NCBI GenBank assembly: GCA_002897115.2
Contig: BCIH01000017.1
Location: forward strand, 159,836 to 223,835
Length of the DNA stretch: 64,000 nucleotides
Direction of reading: 5' to 3'
From: Prototheca cutis
Taxonomy: Eukaryota > Chlorophyta > Trebouxiophyceae > Chlorellales > Chlorellaceae
The notes below the pieces were generated by a model. It saw only the letters and a program-made list of their open reading frames with translations, had not been told where the DNA came from and searched no databases. Every line of letters starts with the position of its first letter. Within the stretch, counting starts at the first letter, position 1. Below, one piece after another: positions 22,103-32,601 of this stretch. A program made the position numbers and the translations under genes.

Positions 22103-23489
22103 ATGCAGCAGGGCAGGATGTCCCTCCCCATGTACCAGGTGAGATAATGTCACTGGGATGCTGAAACCTTGCAGTGCCACAGCATTGCCATGGCAGGGGG
22201 CCATCACCACCACTTGTTTGGGACCCATGCACACCTCACCACAGCTTGGGCCCACATACCCCCCCCCCCCCACACACACACACACCGCCACAGGTGGACG
22301 CCTTTGCATCTGCGCCTTTCAAGGGCAACTCGGCTGCGGTGATCCTGCTGCCAGAGCACGAGGCGCCATCCGATGAGACGCTGCAGGCCATTGCCATGGA
22401 GAACAACCTGTCTGAGACGTCGTTCCTGCTGCCAATCCCTGCCAGTGAGGACCCCGCCACCGCATCCAACTTCCACCTCCGCTGGTTCACGCCGACTCGG
22501 GAGGTCCAACTGTGCGGGCATGCGACCATGGCCGCCGCTGCCGCCCTCTGGGACTGTACGTTCGGGGGTGTCGTGCCTGTTGAATGGGGGCTTGCACCAT
22601 GCATGCCTGTCAAGCACTGCAAAACAGTTGCACATCTCGTGACAACTTGCAATCAAACGACGATGCAGTCGTGGGCAATGGCTCGGAGCGGCTGCGCTTC
22701 CAGACGCTCAGCGGCGAGCTGATCGTGAAGCGGGGGACGGACGGCCGCTTGGAGATGGACTTTCCGCTGAACCGTGCCACGCCGAGCCGCGAGAGCTGGG
22801 CAGCGCGGGACGGGGCCCTGGTGCGGGCGCTGGTGGGCGAGGCGGCTGTTGCCGAAGTTCTGCTGAGCGAGGGCCTGCGCTACCCACTGGTAGCATTGCA
22901 GGGCGGCCAGGAGGAGCTGTTGTCACTCAAGCCCAACTCCGCCGAGCTCCTGGCGGCAGTGGGCTCAGGTCTGGTGGGCGTCATCGTCACCTGCCAAGGT
23001 AAGATTTTGACCGTTTCTGGAATTTTGTTTTGGGCTGTTATGGCAGATTGTGTTTGCACAGGAGGTGCTTGTATGTGTTGGGTGGGTGCGGTGCAAAGTG
23101 GGAGGGAACACCGCACCCATGCCTGCCATTGAGAAAACAGTGTTGTCATTAGGAATGGCTCCTCCCTGGAGGAGTTACGTCGTTAGTTACCGCAAGGAAG
23201 AAACCGACTCTCCCTAAACTACTGCTCCACTAAAGGCAAAGGTGAGGACGACTTCTTCTACCGTTTCTTTGCGCCCTGGGCCGGTCTCGATGAGGACCCT
23301 GTGACGGGGTCGGCGGCGACGGTGGTGGGGCCGTACTGGGCCGCACGGCTTGGCAAGCCCCAGCTCAAGGCGCGCCAGCTATCCAAGCGTGTGGGAGAGC
23401 TGTGGGTCGATGTCCGGGAGGATACGCAGCGCGTGCTGGTCTCGGGCCACGCCGTGCCTATGATTGAGGGCAGATTCCTCCTGCCGTGA
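22103..23489 (+). CDS. PhzF-family (phenazine biosynthesis-like) isomerase
   Basis: Four exons (22103-22138, 22294-22555, 22669-22998, 23242-23489) encode 291 aa, the usual family length. The first exon, ending in MSLPMYQ, precedes VDAFASAPFKGNSAAVILL. The catalytic Glu of the family lies in NNLSETSF. FTPTREVQLCGHATMAAA and FFAPWAGLDEDPVTGSAA are the two substrate-pocket signatures of the diaminopimelate-epimerase-like fold, one in each half. Family members include PhzF itself and many uncharacterised eukaryotic PBLD/MAWBP-type proteins, so substrate cannot be named. Two in-frame ATGs (22103, 22118) compete for the start. TGTAA near 23632 is a likely polyadenylation signal. Confidence 0.92.
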
Positions 23490-23508
23490 ACGAGGGAGCC
23501 AGGCCGAT

Positions 23509-23558
<50 letters not shown>

Positions 23559-24055
23559 AAATGACGGTTTCACGTTTGTGTACGCTCTGTGCGTCCTGGA
23601 GCAAATAATGTCGCTCCTGATATTCACTGTATGTAATAAAACCTGAAGAATGTTGTTGTCAGAGTTAGAAGATTTCTCCGTCATCTATGGGAAGATCCTA
23701 TCGGAATTTTTTTGTTGGGCAATGAAGACCCAGGACATCTGTTCCCCCAGACCGCCCGCGGTCACAACACCCCCCCCCAAAAAAGTTCCCGGCCCTGCAT
23801 GCGTCTCGATGCAAAACAGCAAGCGCGAATGCGCCAGAATCGGAGAAGAAATGCATCCCACAAATGCAATGAAACTACATTGTATATTTGTGCATTACAT
23901 GAACGTTTCGTGTACTGCAGGGTTGGCAGCTGCTCTGCAGTTCTGTGGACGCACCGCGGGCAGGGGAGCGGTGCGGGTGGCAGATCCCTGGCCTGCTCTG
24001 GCATGCCCACGCGTACGGTTCTGGCCACCTGATTCATGGGAGCATTGGAGGCATC
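23490..24055. other. Intergenic region with microsatellite (PhzF-like / BPL_N gene)
   Basis: This spans 566 bases. It begins with the PhzF-like 3' UTR, including a (TG)n tract and TGTAATAAAA near 23632, and continues as the probable promoter of the BPL_N gene. Nothing coding is recognised. Confidence 0.5.
23509..23558 (+). repeat. (TG)n microsatellite
   Basis: About 24 TG units lie just downstream of the PhzF-like stop codon, inside the presumed 3' UTR. Confidence 0.95.
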
Positions 24056-25383
24056 ATGCTGCATGTATACGTGTATGACGGTCCTGGTGCGGGACCTCGA
24101 TCGGTGAAAAGCACGGTCGAGTCCCTGCGCCGGGCACTGAAGCCTCAAGTCCATGTGTGTGGGTGTGAGGGGGGTTTGTTCGGATGGGTGGACTTTTGGC
24201 ATGCACGGGGAGCCACCTGGCCAGGCCCAGGCGGGCAGACCTCTGCTTGCATTTGCATTCAAGGCTAATCTGTGGCTGCAAGTGTCATTGTCTATGCATC
24301 CGTGAGCACTTCTCACGCGATCGTCGGGAACGCCCGCACACATTGAACAATGGCAGGTCCATACGATCACGCCGGAGCGGCTGCTGGGGAGGGCATGGCG
24401 TGCCTCCTGCCTTGCCCTGGTCATGCCGGGGGGCGCCGACTTGCCCTACTGCAAGCTCCTGAACGGCCAGGGCAACGATGCCATCCGAGGTGTGTATGGG
24501 TGTGGGTGTGGCAGGTAGGGCGGTCGGCGGGCAGGGAGCATGCCGACCGATCAATCAATCGATCAATCGACCGATCTGTGTAGGGCGCTCACAGCGTACC
24601 ACCTGTCACCATGCAGAGTATGTTCAGGACCAGGGCGGCGCGTACCTTGGCCTCTGTGCCGGTGCGTACTACGCCTGCGGGCGTGTAGAGTTTGAGCCCG
24701 AAACACCATTGGAAGTGATGGGCGACCGTGAGCTCGCTTTCTTCCCGGGTATTGCCCGCGGCGCGATCGTCCCAGGCTTTGACTACCGCACCGAGACCGG
24801 CGCGGCAGCGGTGGCGTTGGAGGCGGTGGCCGGGGGNGGGGAGGGTGATGCAGCATTCTGGGACTACTCCAATGGCGGTCCTGCCTTTTTGATTGGCGTG
24901 CTTCCAGACAGTGTGGCCGAGGGTGCGGGTCTTGGCTCCGTGGCGACAGAAGCCACCGATTCTGGTGTTGCCACTGCCACCGGCCGGGAAGCCCTGAACG
25001 CCCAAGAGCTCATGCCCGGAATCCGAGTGCTGGCACGGTATTCAAAGCTCCCCGGCCGCCCGGCCGCGGCGCTGCACTGCACGGTGGGGAAAGGCCACGC
25101 CGTGCTGTGTGGCACGCACCCTGAACTGGCGCCGCACTGGCTCAGTCCGCCCGAGCTCGAGACCGTTCCCTCGCAGCGCGGCCTGACGGCAGCGGCCGAG
25201 CCGGGGCCCATGGGGGCAGGGTCCGCGTACGACGCGCACATCGTGGCGATGCAGCGCCGGCTAGAAAGCACGGCCGCGGCCCGCTGGGCATTTTGGCTGA
25301 CGCTGCTGCGCTGCGCCGGTCTGGGGTCCTGGCTGCTTGAAGAAGTGGCGCCAGGCGGCCATGCCACCATTGCCTCACTGTGA
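24056..25383 (+). CDS. Stand-alone BPL_N (glutamine-amidotransferase-like) domain protein
   Basis: Three exons (24056 to 24148 or 24154; 24357-24489; 24617-25383) encode about 330 aa. The protein opens with MLHVYVYDGPGAGPRSVKST and continues with LALVMPGGADLPYCKLLNGQG, GGAYLGLCAGAYYACGRVEFE, ELAFFPGIARGAIVPGF, and near the end a HCTVGKGHAVLCGTHPEL strand and a basic C-terminal helix. These are the signatures of the domain found at the N-terminus of fungal-type biotin-protein ligase, a class I glutamine-amidotransferase-like fold with a nucleophile-elbow Cys in GLCAGAYY. The biotin-ligase catalytic half is absent. Its role is unknown. An unresolved base (n) occurs at 24837 inside a G-run. Confidence 0.8.
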
Positions 25384-25694
25384 CAGACGACCGGCCAATT
25401 TTGTCCGAGTCACGCTTTTATGGTTTACTCTACTGCATTCAAATCCCACCACCCTGGGTTGCTGACGTCCATTGCCATGGTCACCTGCTGCATTGCAACA
25501 GCTGATGTTAACAGGACAGCGCGCCAGTCTCTGAAACGAACAATTGCGCTCAATCTCCAGCGCGCTGTGGTTCTCAAAATTTTCACCGGAACCTGCTCCG
25601 GATCGATCGATCATGCGCAAATGCGACTGCTGACCGGCCTGTGTGCATGCATGACAAAGCGCATGCATGCATAGACCACATGCATCGTACATCA
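25384..25694. other. Convergent intergenic region (BPL_N gene / prenyl synthase)
   Basis: This spans 311 bases between two stop codons. GATCGATCGATC at about 25600 and two TGCATGCATG runs near 25641-25670 are short palindromic repeats. No gene is supported. Confidence 0.5.
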
Positions 25695-27343
25695 TCAGCT
25701 CCGGCGTGAGAGGACCTTGCGTGTGAGCTCCAGCAGGGCATCGCCCGCGGCCCGCGCCTCGTCGCAGGCCGGTGCCGGCAGGCGTTCTAAAGCGGCGGCT
25801 GCCTGTTGGGCATGTGAAGCTGCGAGTTTGCGTGCACGGTCCAGACCGTTTGACGCCTCAACCGCTTCCCTGGCAGCCTCGACGTCGCCCGGTTCACGGA
25901 ACCGACGCGCTATGAGCGGCTCCAGTGTCGGGTGAGCTTCGGCAGCAAACAGTACGGGTGCAGTGGCGAGCCCTGAGCGGAGATCGTTGAGCGCGGGCTT
26001 GCCCAGCTCGTCGGCCGAAGCTGTGAAATCAAGGATGTCATCGACCAGCTGGAACGCAAGGCCGAGATGCCGGCCATAGTCCCAGGCCGCGCCCGCGACG
26101 TCCTCTTCCATGCCGCCCAGCAGCGCCGCCGAGCGAGCCGAGTTGGCCATCAGGCTCGCCGTTTTGTAAAATGTCTTCTCAAGGTACACGTCCATGCGTG
26201 TCGCATCAGACGCGCTGCCCGCCAGCTGCAGAATCTCGCCACAGACAAGGTGCTCCAGGCACAGGCTCATCGCCTCAATCACCCGCGTGTCACGCAGCGA
26301 TGCCAGCGACACCGACGCCCGCGCCAACAGGAAATCACCAGCCAGAATCGCCACCTTTTGGGGGGGAGTGGGGCAGAGATTTCTTGTCATATTTTGTTGT
26401 CTATTTGCCAATGCATTTATTTCGTTTGCTTAACTGTTTGTTCTGTTGCTGCCAACTGCAGGCCCCACTGTCTCGCCCCCCCAATCCCCCCCAAAATAAC
26501 TGATCCAGCAGCATCTGCCCAACTGCCACTCAACCACCACCCACGAGTGAACAAGCAAACCTTGTTGCCAAAGACAGCGTTGACAGCGGAGACGCCGCGG
26601 CGCGTGCCGGCCTCGTCGATGACGTCATCGTGCAGCAGACTGGCCACGTGGATGAGCTCGGTAATCTCCGCGAGACGCTGCTGTCGCCGGCGCGCGTGTG
26701 CCGGGTGCAGCCGCGCGGGAGCTTCGTCCACCGTCAGAAACTCGGGGGCCAGCGGGCCCGGGGCCAGGCGCGACGACAGCAGCAGCAGGATGGTACTGCG
26801 CAGGCGCTTGCCCGCAGCTCCGAGCTTGAAGAAGTAATCCGCCGCGGGACCCAGCTGCGGCAGGTCGGTATGGATGCAGCGACGCATGCGCTCTGCTACC
26901 ACGTCCAGCTCCTCACGAACCATGCCAAAGGGATCCACGCCGCTGGGTGTGACGGCTGCTGTCGCCGATGCTGTGTCATCGGTAGCAGGAGGGGCCTTGA
27001 CCACCGGCGCTTCCACCGCGGCATAACCCCGCCACCCGCCAGGCACCTGCAAGTCATGGTGTTCGATGAGGCCTTGCTGAGTCAGTGACGGTGTCAACGT
27101 ATGGCATGCGTCTGCTTAGGTAAAAGTTGTTGACTGTGCCGGGCCACTTCGGGGGACAGGAAACGAGTCTTGAACAATAAGAGCACCATGAAACGAAGGA
27201 CGCCACCTCGCAAACCATCACCCTCCCCAAAACCTGCTTACCAAGGTCAGTGCTGCTGCTGCTGCTGCTGCTGCTGCTGTGGTGAGAGGCCCCGAGGGGC
27301 CCAGGCTCTCTGCATGCAGGTGCGGCCAGAGGGGGGAGAGCAT
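25695..27343 (-). CDS. Long-chain trans-polyprenyl diphosphate synthase, organellar
   Basis: This enzyme condenses isopentenyl diphosphate units to make the side chain of plastoquinone or ubiquinone (solanesyl-type synthase). Exon 1 (27242-27343) encodes MLSPLWPHLHAES..., a transit-peptide-like start with nine Ala from a GCA repeat, and joins in phase 0 to VPGGWRGYAAVEAP. Family motifs follow: GKRLRSTILLLL, the first Asp-rich motif LLHDDVIDEA, AILAGDFLLARA, and the second Asp-rich motif AFQLVDDILDFT. The last block is ALERLPA...ALLELTRKVLSRRS. The residues upstream of the first DDxxD are not bulky aromatics, which fits long-chain products. Mitochondrial versus plastid location cannot be decided from sequence. 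It is head to head with RPS2, 0.9 kb away. Confidence 0.92.
27251..27280 (-). repeat. CTG/CAG trinucleotide repeat in coding exon
   Basis: Nine uninterrupted TGC units plus TGT on the plus strand lie in the first exon of the prenyl synthase. In the splice-compatible frame they read as poly-Ala; the neighbouring frame would give poly-Ser. They fall inside the predicted transit peptide. Confidence 0.9.
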
Positions 27344-28287
27344 GGCGACCGCAGCCTTTCATGTGCTGGTCCAACCACGGCAGCGCTACTGACCCTTCAT
27401 CACATGCACTGCATCAGTCATGGCAGAGCCGGTTGCGTGACGCACACGCCGGCGCAATCATTACTGAGCCTCACGTCATCGCCGCACCACATCAGTCACT
27501 AACCTGCATGCCGTATCCCCGTGGCGTAGCGGGCCAGCCCCTGCCCTCCGCGCTGCAGACATTGTCGAATGCAGGCCATATAAATGTTACTGATGACCCT
27601 CGATGGAGTCGATGCTCAAGCTCGACTGCTAGGAGCAGAGCGTCTGCAGGGCTCGACACCCAGGGGGTGCCAGGGGTCCAGGACCCGGGGATGGCAGCCA
27701 ACCACAAGGTTCGGCTCTCCGGATTGTATTCAATCACAATCGAAATGCGTATCGAAATGTTTGGGCGTTCATCTGGTCTCCCCAGGTCCCCTCCTGGGCA
27801 TCCATGCGGATTGGGGTTGATCGACATGTAACCGGGGCCTCCCAATCTTGGGGGCCCCTCTGGCCGAGCGGCGGTACCATGCGCCAGGTTTGCGGTACCA
27901 GCCCCAAACACCGGCAGTCGGCACCCTGCCACACAAGCCGCCCCGGGCCAGCAGGTACATCCCTCTTTCGTGCACGAGTCGGTTGCATTGCCTGGGTGGA
28001 GTGCAACTGAAGCAGTGAGTATGGGGCGCAGAGTGGGCGGCGTGCGCGTGGAGGCCAGGAGTGGCGGCATCGCCCAGGCCCCACCCCCCTGGCAGCCCGC
28101 ATGGAGCATGGGGATTTGTTGCGATGCCTGGGCTGGGCACCTTGGGTTCCAGGGCTGCCCATCCAGGATGTGCATTGGATAGGAAACACCCTGGCGAGCC
28201 AGGCGGTTCGAGTCCTAGGTGGGCGTGGTTCAGGCGCCGGGATGCCCATGCCGCCCCCCCCCCCCCCCCCCCTCCTTCCCGCAGAAC
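27344..28287 (+). promoter_or_regulatory. Divergent region with RPS2 leader and 5'-UTR intron
   Basis: This is the region between the prenyl synthase (-) and RPS2 (+) start codons. An acceptor CAG ends at 28284, three bases before the RPS2 ATG. A strong donor GTGAGT lies at 28015-28020. Together these suggest a 270-base intron in the RPS2 leader, common in ribosomal protein genes. The acceptor is preceded by about 19 consecutive C (28254-28272). CCCTCTTTC at 27961 resembles a 5'-TOP start, but this is only suggestive. Nothing else coding is seen. Confidence 0.5.
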
Positions 28288-28542
28288 ATGGCTGACAGTG
28301 CACCCGCTGAGCGCGGAGGTTTCGAGCGCGGCTTCGGCGGCCGTGGTCGCGGTCGTGGCGACCGCGGCCGTGGTCGCGGCCGTGGTCGTCGCGATGAGGG
28401 CGAGGAGAAGTGGACTCCCGTGACCAAGCTCGGCCGCCTGGTGCAGGCCGGCATGATCAAGTCCCTGGAGCAGATCTTCCTGTTCTCCTTGCCCATCAAG
28501 GAGTACCAGATCGTGGACACCTTCCTGGGCCCCTCCCTCAAG

Positions 28543-28577
<35 letters not shown>

Positions 28578-29233
28578 GACGCGCGCCGGTCAGCGCACCC
28601 GCTTCAAGGCCTTTGTCGTCGTCGGCGACTACAACGGCCACGTCGGCCTGGGCGTGAAGTGCGCCAAGGAGGTGGCCACCGCCATTCGTGGCGGCATCAT
28701 CCTCGCCAAGATGGCCATCGTCCCCGTCCGCCGTGGGTACTGGGGTAACAAGATTGGCGCCGTCCACACCGTGCCCTGCAAGGTCACTGGCACGTGCGGT
28801 TCCGTCTCCGTCCGCCTGATCCCTGCCCCCCGCGGTGCTGGCATCGTCGCCGCCCGCATCACCAAGAAGGTGCTGCAGATGGCCGGTATTGTCGACTGCT
28901 ACACCTCGTCCCGCGGTACCACCCGCACCCTGGGTAACACCGTCAAGGCCACCTACGCCGCCCTGGCAGCCACCTACGGCTTCCTGACCCCCGAGCTCTG
29001 GCGGGAGAACGTCTTCACCAAGGCTCCCTTCCAGGAGTTCACCGATGTGAGCATGCATGCATGGCTTGTGGGGCTTTTCTTTTTCCAGTGGGAAGGGTGG
29101 GAATGTGGATGGGGGATTCGTTTCTGTTTGGCCTTCAACAATCTCCGAATCTCAAATCTTAAACACCAGCAACCCACACGCCAACTCTGTTATTATGCAG
29201 CTGCTGGCCAAGCCGGTCATCAAGGGTCACTAG
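28288..29233 (+). CDS. RPS2: 40S ribosomal protein S2 (uS5)
   Basis: Two coding exons (28288-29046 and 29201-29233) encode 263 aa. The N-terminus has the RGG-rich tail of eukaryotic uS5 (repeated GRGRG units, residues about 15-35), a typical arginine-methylation region. The S5 domains follow: [39 protein letters not shown], and [18 protein letters not shown] [15 protein letters not shown], then [16 protein letters not shown] and [15 protein letters not shown]. It lines the mRNA entry channel of the small subunit. Codon use is strongly G/C-ending, as expected of a highly expressed gene. TGTAA at about 29270 follows the stop by under 40 bases. Confidence 0.97.
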
Positions 29234-29570
29234 ATCTGCCAACCCCCACCTGCCTCCCGCTCGCGCGCATGTAAAACGCTCCCGGGCGCACAGGCTGAGC
29301 ACAGTGCCAGGAATTGGATGGGGACGATGGAGGGGTGTGTTGAAGACTCCAAGGACGGTTTAAGAGAACCGAGTCAGAGGGGCGCGCCAATTTGTTTGGC
29401 CATAGATCATGCAGGCCAAACACAAGACAACATGCAAGCAATAAACACAGCATTGACGGCGCTATCGGGCAACCCCATCCCAGCAACAAACGTGCGTGCA
29501 GGTGGGGTTTTCCGATGCCTGTTCAAGCATCAAGGGAGGAAGCGAAAGCCTCCTTTATAACCAGCAGAAA
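29234..29570. other. RPS2 3' region
   Basis: This spans 337 bases after the RPS2 stop, containing its TGTAA signal near 29270. The rest is A/T-richer than the flanks and shows no gene. Confidence 0.45.
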
Positions 29571-29951
29571 TCAGGAGCTGGACACGTTGGTGGGAAAGTG
29601 TTCAGGCAGGAACTCAGGCATGCGCCAGGGGGGGAGCTGCTTGTCAAAAGGCTCCGGCCGGACGCCGTTGAAGATCAGGCCCAGTGCCACATAGCACATG
29701 TTTCGCGCCGCGTTCTTGTCGCGGTTCAGCACGACGCCGCAGGCCTCGTTCTGACACTGCCGGACAAAGTGCTTGTTCTTGGAGGTGGGGCAGTCGCCCA
29801 GGCGCAAGGGTTTATTGCACGCCGAGCAAACCTGCAGTGTGCCGCACTTGGCATAGGCGTGACCCACAGCCCGTGGAAACCGTCCGTGCATGGCTGCGCA
29901 CGCGTGTTTCCGTGCGCTTGCCCCGCACCCGCGCAAGCCCCGCCATCTCAT
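29571..29951 (-). pseudogene. TnpB/Fanzor-like C-terminal zinc-ribbon fragment
   Basis: An open frame of 126 codons with strongly G/C-ending third positions. Residues about 39-80 hold two Cys pairs spaced as a zinc ribbon (VCSACNKPL and the later CQNEACGVV), followed at once by LNRDKNAARNMCYVAL. This is the hallmark end of the TnpB/IS605-OrfB and eukaryotic Fanzor RuvC nucleases: a zinc ribbon inside the RuvC domain, then RD-x-NAARN with the third catalytic Asp. The tail GVRPEPFDKQLPPW also resembles Fanzor C-termini. The first about 37 residues do not look like the expected VDExxTS lead-in, so a splice acceptor (CTGCAG before VCSAC) or truncation is likely. No RuvC-I or RuvC-II motif was found upstream on this strand. 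I read it as a broken copy or as the last exon of a gene whose rest is lost or unrecognised. Confidence 0.6.
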
Positions 29952-31114
29952 CCGGGAGGCGGTGCAGCAGCGACTGCGACGTCAGGTGGGGCCACCGGCC
30001 GACGGTGCTTTCCTCGTCGCCCTGCGCACATGCATGCCACGGTCATCTGGGTAACAGCGTTNATCGTCGATGGCTTGGCCTGGATCCACGCGGGGGGCCT
30101 GTCATACCGTGGCAAGCAAGCATGCAGTTCTGCCGGCTTTCATGGCAATGGCACCTGAACTCAACCAGATAGTCTGCTCTGCGTTGGCGGCTCATCAGAA
30201 GCGGTAGTGTCGCTATTTCAGGCGATCCCACAGCAATATCAGCACCAGGTCATCGAGGATGCACGAGCCTTGCCTGGATGTCAATCCCAAGAAGAGTGCA
30301 ACAATCCGGGCAAAATCTCAGGGGTGCCACTTGGTCCACGTTCCTGGCAGCGCAAGTTCACGGGCAGGCTGAATTGCCTGTACAACTCCCTGATCAAACG
30401 TGCCCTAATTTGGATTGTCAATACACCAATGCAATAATCATGCAGAGTGAAACCACGAGGAATATCCCAGATGGTCGGGGTTGTACCGAGGGCTCCTCCA
30501 AACAGGGCAAATAGCAGGCTGCTGTCAGTCACCTTCCTTCCCGCAGTCATGCTTAAAGGCCTGTAGGGGTGCGCTCTTGAAACCACTTCAGTCGCGAATA
30601 CCAGGTGCTCTTTCCCATTCCTGATCGCCTAAATGTTTCGAATGTACATAATTCTGGAGGAAAAAGGCGTTGCAAAGGCCTATCCGCGCTGTTCAAAGTG
30701 TTGGATCTTGGATACGGTGCTCCGGGGTTGCTTTGGACGAGGACTGACTGCGCGCCAGCACGCCCACCTCCTTCCCAGGAGTAACCACCCGCAGACTGCG
30801 TCAGCAATTTGGGATACAAATTGGCGTGCAGCAGGCGAGGTTGGTGGGCGCAGAAGAGCCCCTGAGCGGATTTGTCAAGAATTAGACGCGCCCGCACAGG
30901 TCCGCCACCATCGGGAAGGAGGAACAATTCGCAAAGCTCGTCGCTGGCAGATCCCCATCGCCCCGATGCTCTGGATTGCGCAGATTGGGTTCTAGAACGC
31001 GAACCGGGTGTTTAACGGGGCCAAGGAAGGAGCCTGAACGGTCGCTCTATTGCCCTTCCCGGCATCTGGCCAGGCTGCCGAGCCCAGCGGGTGTCAGAAA
31101 CAGCACCGCCACCT
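29952..31114. other. Unassigned region upstream of the Fanzor-like fragment
   Basis: These 1.16 kb separate the fragment from the Alfin-like gene. Minus-strand frames give a short splice-bounded stretch near 29930-30020, and longer frames at 30281-30586 and 30553-30927. Their codon third positions are mixed and no nuclease motif is visible. One unresolved base (n) lies near 30062. The last few hundred bases probably hold the promoter of the Alfin-like gene. Confidence 0.4.
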
Positions 31115-32601
31115 ATGAGGACCGTGGAGGAAACGTTTTTTGACTTTTCGCAGCGACGCAAGGGGATCCTGAGGGCCCTGACAACAGATGTGAGGCGCGG
31201 GGAGGGTGGCAGGGCCTCATGGGGGCGTGTCCGGCAAGGATATAGACTAGTTTCGGCGAACCAGGCGCGGCCATCGAGATGGCGCTGACCTGGTGAAGAC
31301 GGCCGCCATTGACGCTGCAGGTGGATAACTTTTATGCTGCATGTCACCCGGATCTCGATAACCTCTGCCTCTACGGCAATCCCGATGGGAGCTGGGAGGT
31401 CCGGCTGCCCTGCGATGAGGTGCGTCGCCAGCGCTCGGACGGAGATTTGACAAGGACCGTGCCACCCATGAGCGCGTCACCTGCACTCACATGTTGGTAT
31501 ACACGTGTGCCGTCCTTGCCGGGGTGGCCTTTCCGGCATGCACCAAGCCCGCCCACTTGACATCCCACCATCCCGGCGCCGCCGCAGGTCCCGCCAGAGC
31601 TGCCAGAGCCCGCTCTCGGCATCAATTTCGCCAGGTAACGGGATTGTTTCATGTGCCGGAAGGCGGAATCCCCCAGGCGGGTGGTTCTTTTGTCTGAACT
31701 TATCAACACTGGCTTGGTCGCGGCACCAAAGCAGCGCTGTTTCTCTCCCTCACCCTCCCCACCTTCAGGGATGGCATGGAGAAGAAGGACTGGCTCGCCC
31801 TGATCGCTGTGCACTCTGATGCCTGGCTCATGTCCATGGCGTACTTTAATGCCGCACGCCTCGATGCGGAGGGAAGGTGAGAGGTCTTGTTTTGGGGGGG
31901 ACTTTGGGTGGGAGGGCAGTCGGCAATGGGGAGTGACGGCGTGGCACTGTTGACTGCCTTGATACTTGTGGATTGGCAGTTTACAACCAATAACTACACA
32001 CCATCAAACGACAGGCGGCTGCTGTTCAATGAGATCAACTTGCTGCCCACGTGCCTGGAAGTCGTGGCCGGCCGCGTGCAGGGCGCGGGGCCTTTGGATG
32101 ATGCTCCCCACATTTCCAAACGCGCCGCACCCGCGCCGCAGCCGGGCGCCGCGCCCAAGCGTGCTGCACCGGAACCGCGGCCACGGGAAGCCCTCGAGCA
32201 GTCATCCTCGGCCGAAGGCGAAGACGACGACGACGAAGAGGAGGCAGAGTACGAGCCTTGCCCAAACTGCGGCCGCGAATTCAGGTTTGTACTGTGGTTT
32301 GGTTGGTTTGACTTTTGTGCCACGACGGAAAGGACGCCATCGGTACTACGCGCGCTGACCCACCCCAGGCAGCCTCGCATAAGGGAATCTGGAAGCGTGG
32401 TGTTCAAGGCAACCCTGGCACCCACGAATCAACCAATCGACCCACCCTCTTCGACACAATAGGGACGGCGACTTTTGGATCTTTTGCGACTACTGCAGCC
32501 GCTGGTTTGACGGGCGCTGCGTGGGGATGACACAGCAAAAGGCCGAAGTGCAGCGGACCTGGAAGTGCCCGTTCTGCATCAAGGAACACGGCGGGGCGTG
32601 A
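31115..32601 (+). CDS. Alfin-like PHD-finger protein
   Basis: Six exons (31115-31189, 31321-31419, 31588-31634, 31769-31876, 32015-32284, 32463-32601) encode 245 aa with consistent phases. The N-terminal Alfin domain reads [57 protein letters not shown] and [19 protein letters not shown], then [17 protein letters not shown]. An acidic linker leads to a C-terminal PHD finger: [19 protein letters not shown], and WKCPFC. Alfin-like proteins read H3K4me2/3 and act in plant chromatin regulation. The position normally held by the zinc-binding His (WFHG in plants) is Asp here (WFDG). The aromatic cage Trp (FWIFCDYC) is kept. It is an ordinary green-lineage gene apart from that substitution. Confidence 0.95.

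Noticed and set aside
27853..28215. tRNA-like box A (TGGCCGAGCGG) and box B (GGTTCGAGTCC)
   Set aside because: The boxes are about 340 bases apart and no stems can be paired, so no tRNA is formed.
29496..30158. 220-codon plus-strand frame opposite the Fanzor-like fragment
   Set aside because: The minus strand has the zinc-ribbon and RD-x-NAARN signature; the plus frame contains an unresolved base and no motif.
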